Source: Anianabacter salinae (GTDB taxonomy: Bacteria > Pseudomonadota > Alphaproteobacteria > Rhodobacterales > Rhodobacteraceae). From it: DNA of 64,000 nucleotides. A program made the position numbers and the translations under genes. Where the stretch lies: NCBI RefSeq assembly GCF_019061145.1, contig NZ_JAHQZS010000002.1, positions 62,001 through 126,000 of the forward strand, read 5' to 3'. This document shows, in pieces, positions 17,802 through 25,369 of this stretch. The notes under the pieces are model-generated. The model was given only the letters and a program-made list of their open reading frames with translations. It was not told the DNA's origin and searched no databases. Position 1 is the stretch's first letter. Each line of letters starts with the position of its first letter.

Positions 17802-18959
17802 ATGATTACAATCACCACCACCGAGGGCCTGGCCGCCTTCTGCGAGACCGCCCGCAATCACCCCTACGTCACCGTCGATACCGAATTTCTTCGGGAACGG
17901 ACGTATTATTCCAAGCTGTGCCTCGTGCAACTTGCCGTGCCCGGCGACGACGAGGACAGCGCCGTTCTGGTCGATCCGCTGGTCGAGGGCCTGTCGCTGG
18001 CGCCGCTTTACGATCTGTTCCGCGACGAGAGCGTGACCAAGGTGTTCCACGCCGCCCGTCAGGACCTCGAGATTTTCTATATCGAGGGCGGGATCATCCC
18101 CGCGCCGCTGTTCGACACGCAAGTTGCCGCGATGGTCTGCGGGTTCGGCGAACAGGTCGGATACGAGACGCTGGTGCGCAAGATCGCCAAGGCGAGCGTC
18201 GACAAGTCGTCGCGCTTTACCGACTGGTCGCGCCGTCCGCTGTCGGATGCGCAAAAGACCTATGCGCTGGCAGACGTGACGCATCTGCGCGACGTCTACG
18301 AATATCTCGCGGCCGAGCTTGAGCGCAGCGGGCGCACGGCTTGGGTCGAGGAAGAGCTTTCGATCCTCACCGATCCCGAGACCTACATCGCCCGCCCCGA
18401 AGAAGCGTGGGAGCGGATCAAGACCCGCACCAACTCGGGCAAGTTCCTGGCCGTGGTCAAGGAACTCGCGCGGTTCCGCGAGACCTATGCGCAGGACAAG
18501 AACGTGCCGCGCAACCGGGTGTTCAAGGACGACGCGCTGGTCGAGATCGCGGGCGCCAAGCCCCGCAACGCGGCCGATCTGTCCAAGCTGCGGCTTCTGC
18601 TGCGCGAGGCGCGGCGCGGTGATATCGCGGACGGCATCATCGCCGCCGTCGAGGCTGGCCTCGCGACGCCCGCAGACAAGCAGCCCAAGGTAGACGATGG
18701 CCGCGACAAGATGCAGGTGAACCCGGCACTGGCCGATCTCTTGCGTGTCCTGCTCAAGGCGCGGGCCGAGGATTCGGGCGTGGCGCAAAAGCTGATCGCG
18801 ACATCGGCCGATCTTGATGCGATCGCCGCAGGGCGCCGCGATGCGATGGCGCTGCGGGGCTGGCGGTCCGAGGTGTTCGGGCAGGACGCCTTGCGCCTGT
18901 GCGATGGCAAGCTGGCGCTGCGGGCCAGGGGCAGCCGCGTCGAGGTCGTCGAGCTTTAG
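17802..18959 (+). CDS. rnd: ribonuclease D
   Basis: This is a 385-residue 3'-5' exoribonuclease that trims tRNA and other structured RNA 3' ends. DEDDy motifs are visible: TVDTEFLRER (Exo I), VFHAARQDLEIF (Exo II) and TYALADVTHLRDVY (Exo III with Tyr and Asp). An HRDC domain follows at about residues 205-285 (AWERIKTRTNSGKFLAVVKE then LAVVKELARFRETYAQ), with a second HRDC-like helix set near the C-terminus. The start at 17802 sits before MITITTTEGLAAF; GAGCGG/AGGAAT upstream are weak ribosome binding sites. It stands 80 bp after purN. Confidence 0.94.
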   Translation: MITITTTEGLAAFCETARNHPYVTVDTEFLRERTYYSKLCLVQLAVPGDDEDSAVLVDPLVEGLSLAPLYDLFRDESVTKVFHAARQDLEIFYIEGGIIPAPLFDTQVAAMVCGFGEQVGYETLVRKIAKASVDKSSRFTDWSRRPLSDAQKTYALADVTHLRDVYEYLAAELERSGRTAWVEEELSILTDPETYIARPEEAWERIKTRTNSGKFLAVVKELARFRETYAQDKNVPRNRVFKDDALVEIAGAKPRNAADLSKLRLLLREARRGDIADGIIAAVEAGLATPADKQPKVDDGRDKMQVNPALADLLRVLLKARAEDSGVAQKLIATSADLDAIAAGRRDAMALRGWRSEVFGQDALRLCDGKLALRARGSRVEVVEL

Positions 18960-18965
18960 GCGCCT

Positions 18966-19430
18966 CTAGCGGCGCGTGCCAAGCGCGTTTTGCGCCGCGA
19001 CCACCTGGATCTGGCTGACGCCCTCAAGCGTCTGGTCCGACACGAATCGCGCCACGATCACCTCGCGCGAGGGCTGCGGCCCTTGCGCCGTGGTCGTCAC
19101 CGGCGGATTGATCCGGAACTGATAGGACAGGATGCCGTCGATGGGCCGCTCGTCGGCAACCGGGATCAGCTCGCCGTCGAAATAGCCCTGACGGACCGGC
19201 AGCCCGGTCGCGCGCAGGATCGCGCCGCCCGGCACCTGTTCGACCGCGAAGGCCGTGACCTGGTTGACCAGCGGGCGCGGGTCCTGCGCCGCGATGTCGG
19301 CACGGCGAAGGTCCGGGTTGGTGACGGCCTCGCTGCCGCCGAACCAGTTGCGCGGATTGAGCCGCGAGCCGGAGGAACAGCCAGCGACGATCATGACAAG
19401 AAGGCTGGCAAGAAGGATGGTGGTGCGCAT
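18966..19430 (-). CDS. lipoprotein of unknown function
   Basis: This is a 154-residue predicted lipoprotein with lipobox VAGC (Cys at residue 18) after a hydrophobic signal. The mature domain contains WFGGSEAV and alternating beta-type segments (for example VTAFAVEQVPGGAILRATG and LSYQFRINPPVTT), which suggests a small beta-sandwich. I do not recognise a named family. An in-frame GTG 3 bp upstream of the ATG at 19430 is the only near alternative. It converges on rnd with a 6-bp gap and is divergent from sufE. Confidence 0.68.
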   Translation of the reverse strand: MRTTILLASLLVMIVAGCSSGSRLNPRNWFGGSEAVTNPDLRRADIAAQDPRPLVNQVTAFAVEQVPGGAILRATGLPVRQGYFDGELIPVADERPIDGILSYQFRINPPVTTTAQGPQPSREVIVARFVSDQTLEGVSQIQVVAAQNALGTRR

Positions 19431-19450
19431 CACTGCCCCCAGTGGATCAT

Positions 19451-19492
19451 TTCCGGTGGACTACCGGAAACCTGCGGGCTTGAAAAGCCCGC
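19451..19492. repeat. two tandem hairpins between divergent genes
   Basis: TTCCGGT (19451-19457) pairs with ACCGGAA (19463-19469), and GCGGGCT (19474-19480) pairs with AGCCCGC (19486-19492). They lie between the lipoprotein start and sufE. They could be operators, RNA structures in the sufE leader, or small intergenic repeats; nothing distinguishes these. Confidence 0.45.
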
Positions 19493-19555
19493 CCCGCCGG
19501 GGTGGACCTTGCGCGCCGGGGCGCCTACCTGAAACCCGTGCGAAAAGGAGCGAAG

Positions 19556-19984
19556 ATGGCCAGCGAAGCCTTTGAAGAGATCGTCGAGACCTTCGAGTTC
19601 CTCGAAGACTGGGAAGACCGCTATCGCCACGTCATCGACATGGGCAAGGCGATGGACCCGCTTGAAGAGGGATTTCGCGTGCCGTCCACCAAGGTCGAGG
19701 GCTGCGCAAGCCAGGTTTGGCTGGTGCCCGAGGTCGATGGCGACGGGCCAAGCGCCGTGCTGCGGTTTCGCGGCGACAGCGACGCGATGATCGTGCGCGG
19801 GCTGATCGCCATCCTGATCGCGCTCTATTCCGGTCAGACGGCGCGCGCGGCGCAAGGTATCGACGCGCAGGCGGAACTTGGCCGACTGGGCTTGCAGGAC
19901 CACCTGTCGGCGCAGCGCTCGAACGGGCTGCGGGCGATGATCGAACGCGTGCGGATGATCGCCGCCGAGGCCGCGTCGCACTAG
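19556..19984 (+). CDS. sufE: SufE-family cysteine desulfurase sulfur acceptor
   Basis: This 142-residue protein accepts persulfide sulfur from the SufS cysteine desulfurase and passes it to the Fe-S assembly scaffold. The acceptor cysteine is Cys50 in STKVEGCASQVWL. Conserved N-terminal EDRYRHVIDMGK and the GLIAILIALYSGQTA helix also match. The start at 19556 has AAGGAG 6 bp upstream. No other suf genes are in this window. Its last 4 bp overlap the convergent DUF1638 gene. Confidence 0.93.
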   Translation: MASEAFEEIVETFEFLEDWEDRYRHVIDMGKAMDPLEEGFRVPSTKVEGCASQVWLVPEVDGDGPSAVLRFRGDSDAMIVRGLIAILIALYSGQTARAAQGIDAQAELGRLGLQDHLSAQRSNGLRAMIERVRMIAAEAASH

Positions 19985-20628
19985 CGCGCGGCCCAGCCTT
20001 CCAGAGCGGTGGCAAGATCGCCGTAGCCGGTGAACCGCCGCTCATATGCCAGCCCAAGCCGCGCGGCACAGTCGCGCGCCCTTGCGTCCAGCGCCGCGTC
20101 GTCGGTCTGCGCCTGATACACCAGTTTCTCGTAATGACCGAAGTAGCTGTCCCGCAAATCGGGGTGCCGGTCGAGGCCGAGCGGGCGCCATACGAAGGCG
20201 TCGAATTGCCGGGCCAGAAAATCGGTGAGATAGAAGGCGCGGAATTCATCTTCGGCGCGGGCAGCAAAGACGGCGTTGCCCTCGAAGAAGGAATAGCAGT
20301 GCGGGCCTTCGATCATCTCGGCGCCAGCGGCGTCGCACACCGCCTGCAACCGCCCGCCCGTGCCGCAATCGGCATAGACGACCTTGACCGCGTCGTAGCT
20401 GCCACCGTGGCGGGCAATCGCCTCTGACACGGCGTCGGGGATCGCATCGGGCGTGTTGTGCAGGATCGCGGGCAGGCAGGTCACGTCCATGTGGGTCCAG
20501 CCATTCAGACGGATCAGCGCGAGGATCTCGCGCGCCAGCGCGCCGCAGGCGATCAGCAGGACCTTGCCGCGCCCGGTCGGGGCAAGACCGTCGGTGGTCA
20601 GCGTTGCGTCATCCGGCAGGCCCGTCAC
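19981..20628 (-). CDS. DUF1638 protein
   Basis: This 215-residue protein matches the DUF1638 pattern: GKVLLIACGALAREI at the start, CLPAILHNTP, VVYADCGTGGRL and GPHCYSFFEGN with conserved cysteines and a histidine that could bind metal. The start is GTG at 20628, whose GTGA overlaps the stop of the upstream 59-residue membrane protein, implying coupled translation. The frame is open for 69 bp further upstream but overlaps that gene. DUF1638 genes are often neighbours of corrinoid methyltransferase genes, and the corrinoid protein gene is upstream here, so a role in corrinoid-dependent methyl transfer or its reactivation is a fair inference. The biochemical role is unknown to me. Confidence 0.8.
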   Translation of the reverse strand: MTGLPDDATLTTDGLAPTGRGKVLLIACGALAREILALIRLNGWTHMDVTCLPAILHNTPDAIPDAVSEAIARHGGSYDAVKVVYADCGTGGRLQAVCDAAGAEMIEGPHCYSFFEGNAVFAARAEDEFRAFYLTDFLARQFDAFVWRPLGLDRHPDLRDSYFGHYEKLVYQAQTDDAALDARARDCAARLGLAYERRFTGYGDLATALEGWAAR

Positions 20629-20804
20629 CGGCGCATCGCAAGCCGTAACGCCAGCGCCAGCGCAAGGGCCCCGACTGCGGCCCCCGATGCGGCCCACGCG
20701 GGCAACGCGCCGGTTCCGGCGATCACCGTGCCGATGGCAATCGTTGCGCCTGCGGCCAAGACGGCGGCAAGGACGATGAACAGCAGATAGCGATTGGGTG
20801 TCAT
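20625..20804 (-). CDS. small two-helix membrane protein upstream of DUF1638
   Basis: This is a short gene of 59 codons. It starts ATG at 20804 with AGGAGG 8 bp upstream (20812-20817) and ends with TGA at 20625. The product begins MTPNRYLLFIVLAAVLAAGA and is almost entirely two hydrophobic helices ending in RLAMRR. The strong ribosome binding site and the exact GTGA overlap with the DUF1638 start support it as real. The family is unknown; a membrane partner of DUF1638 is a guess. Confidence 0.65.
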   Translation of the reverse strand: MTPNRYLLFIVLAAVLAAGATIAIGTVIAGTGALPAWAASGAAVGALALALALRLAMRR

Positions 20805-20869
20805 TCAGGCAGCCTCCTGCCCTTGAATATGGGCATCCCGCGCGCGCGGCTCAAGCCGGGGCGAGGGGC

Positions 20870-20891
20870 GGGCGGGGCCAAGGCCCCGCCC
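20870..20891 (-). terminator. strong GC hairpin just after the corrinoid-protein gene
   Basis: GGGCGGGGCC (20870-20879) and GGCCCCGCCC (20882-20891) form a perfect 10-bp stem with only AA between them, 9 bp past the corrinoid-protein stop codon. There is no T-run, so it is either a weak terminator or a 3'-end stabiliser that lowers expression of the downstream membrane protein and DUF1638. Confidence 0.5.
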
Positions 20892-20900
20892 TGCGACCCG

Positions 20901-21602
20901 TCAGCCTGCGGCGAGCTGGTTGTGCTTGCGCGCGATGAACTGCTTGGCGGTTTCCACCGCAACGGCGGCGTCGCGGCAATAAGCGTCGGCCCCGATGGCG
21001 CGGCCGAATTCCTCGTTCAGGGGGGCACCGCCCACCAGCACGATGTAATCGTCGCGGATGCCCTGTTCCTTCATCGTGTCGATCACGACCTTCATGTAGG
21101 GCATCGTCGTGGTCAGCAGCGCCGACATGCCAAGGATGTCCGCATCTTCCGCCTTGAGCGCGTCGAGGTACTTCTCGACCGCGTTGTTGATCCCGAGATC
21201 GACCACCTCGAACCCGGCGCCTTCCATCATCATCGACACAAGGTTCTTGCCGATGTCGTGGATGTCACCCTTGACGGTGCCGATCACCATCTTGCCCATC
21301 TTGGGCGCGCCGGTTTCGACCAGCAGCGGCTTGAGGATGGCCATGCCGCCCTTCATCGCGTTGGCGGCCAGCAAGACCTCGGGGACGAACAGGATGCCGT
21401 CGCGGAAATCGTCGCCGACCACCTTCATGCCGGACACCAGCGCTTCGGTCAGGATGCGGTAGGGCGTCCAGCCGCGTTCCAGAAGGATGTTGACGCTTTC
21501 CTCGATCTCTTCCTTGAGGCCGTCGTAGAGGTCATCGTGCATCTGCGACACAAGCTCGCCGTCGTCGAGGTCGCTCAGGATCAGGTCGTCTTCGTCAGCC
21601 AT
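20901..21602 (-). CDS. corrinoid (B12)-binding protein, split methionine synthase module
   Basis: This 233-residue protein has a helical cap domain (residues ~15-100, LVSGMKVVGDDFRDGILFVPE) and a Rossmann B12-binding domain. The lower-ligand motif DxHxxG is Asp113-His115-Gly118 in KGDIHDIGKN, followed by GFEVVDLGINNAVEKY and ALLTTTMPYMK, and VGGAPLNEEF. It matches the cobalamin module of MetH and the MtbC/MttC-type methyltransferase carriers. The homocysteine methyltransferase gene lies 1.3 kb away on the same strand, so the pair probably forms a split, cobalamin-dependent methionine synthase. No folate-binding or reactivation domain is present in either. Confidence 0.88.
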   Translation of the reverse strand: MADEDDLILSDLDDGELVSQMHDDLYDGLKEEIEESVNILLERGWTPYRILTEALVSGMKVVGDDFRDGILFVPEVLLAANAMKGGMAILKPLLVETGAPKMGKMVIGTVKGDIHDIGKNLVSMMMEGAGFEVVDLGINNAVEKYLDALKAEDADILGMSALLTTTMPYMKVVIDTMKEQGIRDDYIVLVGGAPLNEEFGRAIGADAYCRDAAVAVETAKQFIARKHNQLAAG

Positions 21603-21655
21603 GTCAGCTCTCCGAAATGGCGCATCGCTGCGCCTTGGTTTGTTCGTTCATGTGG

Positions 21656-21686
21656 GCATTTGCGGGTCGGCACGCGAGCATTTGCG
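21656..21686. promoter_or_regulatory. 9-bp direct repeat upstream of the corrinoid-protein gene
   Basis: GCATTTGCG occurs identically at 21656-21664 and 21678-21686, exactly 22 bp (two helical turns) apart, in the region between the corrinoid gene and the radical SAM gene. The spacing suits a regulator that binds one DNA face. No known consensus is claimed. Confidence 0.4.
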
Positions 21687-21756
21687 ACATAGCCGCGATC
21701 ATCCCCGACTCCCGGCCAATTCTGCAGGGCAGGCGGGCCGTGACCCCGTGACAAAT

Positions 21757-21771
21757 GTTCTTCTTTCGTTC
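21757..21771 (+). promoter_or_regulatory. LexA (SOS) box of alphaproteobacterial type
   Basis: GTTC (21757-21760), seven bases, then GTTC (21768-21771) exactly matches the GTTC-N7-GTTC LexA site of alphaproteobacteria. It ends 12 bp before the radical SAM start codon, in position to block its transcription or leader. The pattern is eight fixed bases and can occur by chance, but the location is specific. Confidence 0.55.
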
Positions 21772-21783
21772 ACGTTTGGCGGC

Positions 21784-22872
21784 ATGAGTGAATCCGAGTC
21801 GCATACCCTCGATCCCAAACGCCGCAAGGGGCGCGGTGTTTCCACCAACCGCACCAACCGGTTCGAGAAAACGTCGCGCGTGGCCGTGCATGACGGCTGG
21901 GACATCGACGACGATCTGCCGCCTTTCCGCACCGAAGTTTCCGACGAGGTGCCGCGCAGCGTCATCACCCGCAACACCTCGCCCGATATCGGCTTTGACC
22001 GCTCGATCAATCCCTACCGGGGGTGCGAACACGGCTGCGTCTACTGTTTCGCGCGGCCCAGCCACGCGTTCCTCGGGCTGTCGCCGGGCTTGGATTTCGA
22101 GACGCGGCTGATCGCCCGGCCCGAGGCCCCGCGGGTGCTGGCCGACGAGCTGCGGGCGAAGAAATACCGCCCCGCGACCATCGCCATCGGCACCAATACC
22201 GACCCCTACCAGCCGATCGAGGGCGACAGGCGCGTGATGCGTGGCATCCTCGAGGTGCTTCAGGCGCACCGCCATCCTGTCGCCATCGTGACCAAGGGCA
22301 CGCTGATTGAGCGCGACATCGACATCCTGTCGGACATGGCCGCGCAGGGCCTTGCGCGGGTCGGCATTTCCGTCACCACGCTCGACCGCGACCTGGCGCG
22401 CAAGATGGAACCGCGTGTGCCGGGGCCGGAACGCCGCCTTGCGACGATCCGCAAGCTGGCCGATGCGGGCATTCCGGTGCGCGTCATGGCCTCGCCGATG
22501 ATCCCCGGCCTGACCGACCACGAGCTGGAGGCGATCCTGCAGCGCGGCGCGGTCTCCGGGGCCACGACGGCCAGCTACATCATGCTGCGCCTGCCGCGCG
22601 AGGTGGCCGAGTTGTTCCGCGATTGGCTGGCCGAGGCGGTGCCGGGGCAGGCGGACAAGGTCATGGCGCGGGTGCGCGCGGTCCATGGCGGGCGCGACTA
22701 TGACCCCGAATGGGGCAAGCGGATGACGGGCGAGGGGGCCTTTGCCAATCTCTTGAAACGCCGGTTCGACGTGGCTGCCGCGCGGCTGGGACTGACCCGG
22801 GACGAGGCGCCGCTGCGCACCGACCTGTTCCGTGTGCCGCCCCGGGTGGGCGATCAGTTGTCGCTGTTCTGA
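21784..22872 (+). CDS. PA0069-family radical SAM protein (spore-photoproduct-lyase-like group)
   Basis: This 362-residue radical SAM enzyme has the cluster motif CxxxCxxC at Cys81, Cys85 and Cys88 in CEHGCVYCFARP. Downstream are NPYRG before the motif, IAIGTNTDPYQPIEG, ISVTTLDRDLARKMEP and RVMASPMIPGLTD. It belongs to the COG1533 group that includes SplB, so a DNA-repair-related reaction is plausible but unproven. The start at 21784 (MSESESHTLDPKRRKGRG) matches homologues. A LexA-type box lies immediately upstream. It is transcribed between, and opposite to, the two split methionine synthase genes, and converges with the homocysteine methyltransferase gene. Confidence 0.88.
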   Translation: MSESESHTLDPKRRKGRGVSTNRTNRFEKTSRVAVHDGWDIDDDLPPFRTEVSDEVPRSVITRNTSPDIGFDRSINPYRGCEHGCVYCFARPSHAFLGLSPGLDFETRLIARPEAPRVLADELRAKKYRPATIAIGTNTDPYQPIEGDRRVMRGILEVLQAHRHPVAIVTKGTLIERDIDILSDMAAQGLARVGISVTTLDRDLARKMEPRVPGPERRLATIRKLADAGIPVRVMASPMIPGLTDHELEAILQRGAVSGATTASYIMLRLPREVAELFRDWLAEAVPGQADKVMARVRAVHGGRDYDPEWGKRMTGEGAFANLLKRRFDVAAARLGLTRDEAPLRTDLFRVPPRVGDQLSLF

Positions 22873-22907
22873 CAGGGTCATCGGGATCGCTCCCTTGTCT
22901 TGCGGGG

Positions 22908-23927
22908 TCACGCGCGGCGACGGCGGCGCCCCCGGTCGGGGCGCGGCTCGTTCGCGGCGTCGCCTGTGCCGTCGCTGGCCGACGAATAGCCGCCCAGCCG
23001 CTCGGCGATGATCTCGAGCGTCGGGCGCTCGCCGCGCGGGCGCGTTTCCAGCGCCTCGCGCATCTTCGCCAGATGCTCGGGCATGGTGCCGCAGCATCCG
23101 CCGATGATCGTCGCGCCGGAATCGCGGGCAAGGACGGCATAGTCGGCCATCAACTCGGGCGTGCCGTCGTAGTGGATGTGGCCGTCCACGTATTTCGGGA
23201 TACCGGCGTTGCCCTTGGCGATCAGCGGCGTCTCTGGCCCCAGCGCCGAGAACCCCAGCACGGTGCGCAGCAAATCGGACGCGCCGACGCCGCAGTTGGC
23301 CCCGAAGGCCAGCGGCGGATGCTTCAGCTTGCCGACCATCTCGACCATCGCGGACGAGGTGACGCCCATCATCGTGCGGCCTGCTGTGTCAAAACTCATC
23401 GTGCCGCACCAGGGCATGCCCGCCAGCGCGGCGGCCTCGGCGGCGGCCTTGTATTCCTCGGGGGCGCTGATCGTCTCGCCCCACAGAACGTCCGCGCCGC
23501 CTTCTTTCAGGCCCTCGGCCTGTTCGTGGAACATCTCGACCGCGATCTCGTGGGTCAGCGTGCCCATCGGCGCGAATATCTCGCCGGTGGGGCCGACAGA
23601 GCCCGCCACGATCACCGTACGGCCCGAAGCATCCGCCACCTCGCGTCCGATCTCGGCGGACATGCGCGAGAGTTCCCGCGCCCGCTTCTCGGCGCCGTGC
23701 AGCTTGAGCCGCGAGGCGTTGCCGCCAAAGCTGTTGGTCAGGAACAGATCGCTCCCCGCGTCCACCGCGCCCTTGTAGAGCGCATGGATTTTCTCGGGGT
23801 GTTCCTCGTTCCACATCTCGGGCGCATCGCCCGAGGCAAGGCCCATGTTGAACAGGTTGGTGCCGGTGGCGCCATCGGCCAGAAGCCAGTCGCGGGTTTC
23901 AAGAAGCTTGCTGAGCGCGTTCGTCAT
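22908..23927 (-). CDS. homocysteine S-methyltransferase (betaine-homocysteine-methyltransferase-like), split methionine synthase module
   Basis: This is a 339-residue Pfam S-methyl_trans barrel. It shows the N-terminal WLLADGATGTNLFNMGL, the zinc ligands in FGANCG and IIGGCCGTMPEH, and LFLTNSFGGN. It binds homocysteine-Zn and would accept the methyl group from the corrinoid protein encoded 1.3 kb away. The family also includes betaine-homocysteine methyltransferases, so betaine or dimethylsulfoniopropionate as donor is an alternative. The C-terminus ends in an Arg-rich tail (RPDRGRRRRRA). The start at 23927 is chosen because homology begins there; the frame is open 72 bp further. It carries no corrinoid or pterin domain. 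Confidence 0.9.
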   Translation of the reverse strand: MTNALSKLLETRDWLLADGATGTNLFNMGLASGDAPEMWNEEHPEKIHALYKGAVDAGSDLFLTNSFGGNASRLKLHGAEKRARELSRMSAEIGREVADASGRTVIVAGSVGPTGEIFAPMGTLTHEIAVEMFHEQAEGLKEGGADVLWGETISAPEEYKAAAEAAALAGMPWCGTMSFDTAGRTMMGVTSSAMVEMVGKLKHPPLAFGANCGVGASDLLRTVLGFSALGPETPLIAKGNAGIPKYVDGHIHYDGTPELMADYAVLARDSGATIIGGCCGTMPEHLAKMREALETRPRGERPTLEIIAERLGGYSSASDGTGDAANEPRPDRGRRRRRA

Positions 23928-23949
23928 GGGGGCAGGTCCAAATGCAATG

Positions 23950-24020
23950 GGCCGGGAAATCCCGGCCTGTTGCCGCCCGTGTCGCACGCGCCCATGCATG
24001 ACGCAAATTCATAAACGTCA
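23950..24020 (-). promoter_or_regulatory. palindrome and spaced inverted repeat in the methyltransferase leader
   Basis: GGCCGGGAAATCCCGGCC (23950-23967) is a palindromic hairpin 23 bp before the methyltransferase start. TGACG (23999-24003) and CGTCA (24016-24020) form an inverted repeat upstream. Either could be a regulator site or leader structure for this methionine gene. No known SAM, SAH or cobalamin riboswitch fold was recognised. Confidence 0.35.
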
Positions 24021-24071
24021 TAATGATGCTGAGGCGCGACTCAACTATAGCGCCCCAGCCTGCAGGTGTGG

Positions 24072-24092
24072 CGCCCGGCGCAAGGCCGGGCG
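24072..24092 (-). terminator. hairpin after the ATPase zeta subunit gene
   Basis: CGCCCGGC (24072-24079) and GCCGGGCG (24085-24092) form a perfect 8-bp stem with a 5-nt loop, 9 bp beyond the stop codon of the zeta gene. No T-run follows, so termination is uncertain. Confidence 0.45.
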
Positions 24093-24101
24093 ACGACCGC
24101 G

Positions 24102-24416
24102 TTACAGTTCTTCCATCAGCTGCGCCTTTGCGACGGCCATCAGCTCGACCATCTTGGCGCGGATCTCGGCCTCGGGCACCCGGTCGCCCAGATCGCCCGC
24201 AACCTTGCGATAGACGTCCTCGTCGCCGGCTTCCTCGAAATCGGCCTTGATGACCTCGCGGGCATAGGCTGCGGCATCGTCATCGGACTTGCCCAGTTTC
24301 TCGGCGGCCCAGAGGCCGAGCAGCTTGTTGCGCCGCGCCTCGGCCTTGAACTGCATCTCGGCGTCGTGGGCGTACTTGTTCTCGAAGGCGTTTTCGCGGT
24401 CCTTGAACGTCGACAT
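24102..24416 (-). CDS. F1-ATPase inhibitor subunit zeta (DUF1476)
   Basis: This 104-residue protein has the full zeta/DUF1476 pattern: STFKDRENAFENKYAHDAE, ARRNKLLGLWAAEKLG, YAREVIKADFEEAGDEDVY and the C-terminal EIRAKMVELMAVAKAQLMEEL helix. In Paracoccus denitrificans this protein binds the F1 motor and blocks ATP hydrolysis, acting as the alphaproteobacterial counterpart of epsilon or mitochondrial IF1. The start at 24416 gives the family's usual N-terminus. It is divergent from purC, which fits the alphaproteobacterial neighbourhood. Confidence 0.93.
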   Translation of the reverse strand: MSTFKDRENAFENKYAHDAEMQFKAEARRNKLLGLWAAEKLGKSDDDAAAYAREVIKADFEEAGDEDVYRKVAGDLGDRVPEAEIRAKMVELMAVAKAQLMEEL

Positions 24417-24448
24417 CGGTCTTCCCTTCCTCAATCCCGTTGGGTCCA

Positions 24449-24477
24449 CATATGCCCACGGGCCCCCGTCGCCGCAA
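24449..24477 (-). promoter_or_regulatory. candidate promoter for the zeta subunit gene
   Basis: On the minus strand TTGCGG (24477-24472), a 17-bp spacer and CATATG (24454-24449) lie about 33 bp before the start codon. Spacing is optimal; the -10 is imperfect. Confidence 0.4.
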
Positions 24478-24517
24478 GGAAAAGGTCAGGCGAAAAGTGC
24501 TGCGGCACTGGCGCTTC

Positions 24518-24546
24518 TTGCGACGGCGGGCGCCTTGGCCTATAGC
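24518..24546 (+). promoter_or_regulatory. sigma-70 type promoter of the purC operon
   Basis: TTGCGA (24518-24523), a 17-bp spacer and TATAGC (24541-24546) lie about 50 bp before the purC start codon. This is the best promoter match in the 180-bp divergent region and would drive purC, the HNH gene, purS, the dehydrogenase and purQ. Confidence 0.6.
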
Positions 24547-24596
24547 GGCGGCAGAAGGGTCGCATGCAAAGCGCGTGCGCCCGAATTGGAGTTTCC

Positions 24597-25358
24597 ATGG
24601 CCAGGCGCAAGAAAGTCTACGAGGGCAAGGCGAAGATCCTCTATGAAGGCCCCGAGCCCGGAACGCTCGTCCAGTACTTCAAGGACGACGCGACCGCCTT
24701 CAACGCCGAAAAGAAGGACATCATCGACGGAAAGGGCGTGCTGAACAACCGGCTGTCCGAGTACTTCATGACGGGCCTGAACAACATCGGCGTGCCGACG
24801 CATTTCATCCGCCGCATCAACATGCGCGAACAGCTGATCCGCTCGGTCGAGATCATCCCGCTGGAAGTCGTGGTGCGCAACACCGCCGCTGGCTCGATGT
24901 CCAAGCGGCTTGGCATCGCCGAGGGCACGCAGCTGCCCCGCCCGATCATCGAGTTCTACTACAAGGACGACAAGCTGGGCGACCCGCTGGTGACCGAAGA
25001 GCATATCATCGCCTTCGGCTGGGCCACGCAGCAGGATCTTGACGACATGGTCGCGCTTGCCCTGCGGGTGAACGATTTCATGTCCGGCGTGATGATGGCC
25101 GTCGGGATCAAGCTGGTCGATTTCAAGATCGAGATCGGCCGGATCTGGGACAACGACTATCAGCGTCTTGTCGTCGCCGACGAGATCAGCCCCGACAGCT
25201 GCCGCCTGTGGGACATGGAGACCGGCCAGAAGCTGGACAAGGACGTGTTCCGCCGCGATCTGGGCAACCTTGTCGACGCCTATACCGAAGTCGCGCGGCG
25301 TCTGGGCGTGCTGCCCTCGAACGTCACGCATCACACCAAACCGACCCTGATCAACTAG
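24597..25358 (+). CDS. purC: phosphoribosylaminoimidazole-succinocarboxamide synthase (SAICAR synthetase)
   Basis: PurC joins CAIR and aspartate with ATP in purine synthesis. The 253-residue protein shows [14 protein letters not shown] at the N-terminus, [17 protein letters not shown] and [14 protein letters not shown], with [16 protein letters not shown] near the C-terminus. The ATG at 24597 follows AATTGGAG, a usable ribosome binding site. Downstream, where purS normally follows closely, an unrelated AT-rich gene intervenes. Confidence 0.96.
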   Translation: MARRKKVYEGKAKILYEGPEPGTLVQYFKDDATAFNAEKKDIIDGKGVLNNRLSEYFMTGLNNIGVPTHFIRRINMREQLIRSVEIIPLEVVVRNTAAGSMSKRLGIAEGTQLPRPIIEFYYKDDKLGDPLVTEEHIIAFGWATQQDLDDMVALALRVNDFMSGVMMAVGIKLVDFKIEIGRIWDNDYQRLVVADEISPDSCRLWDMETGQKLDKDVFRRDLGNLVDAYTEVARRLGVLPSNVTHHTKPTLIN

Positions 25359-25369
25359 CGAAGTATTTT

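Noticed and set aside
23928-24101. possible cobalamin, SAM or SAH riboswitch before the homocysteine methyltransferase gene
   Set aside because: Only a palindrome and a small inverted repeat are present; no conserved riboswitch core could be recognised by eye. A covariance-model search would settle it.
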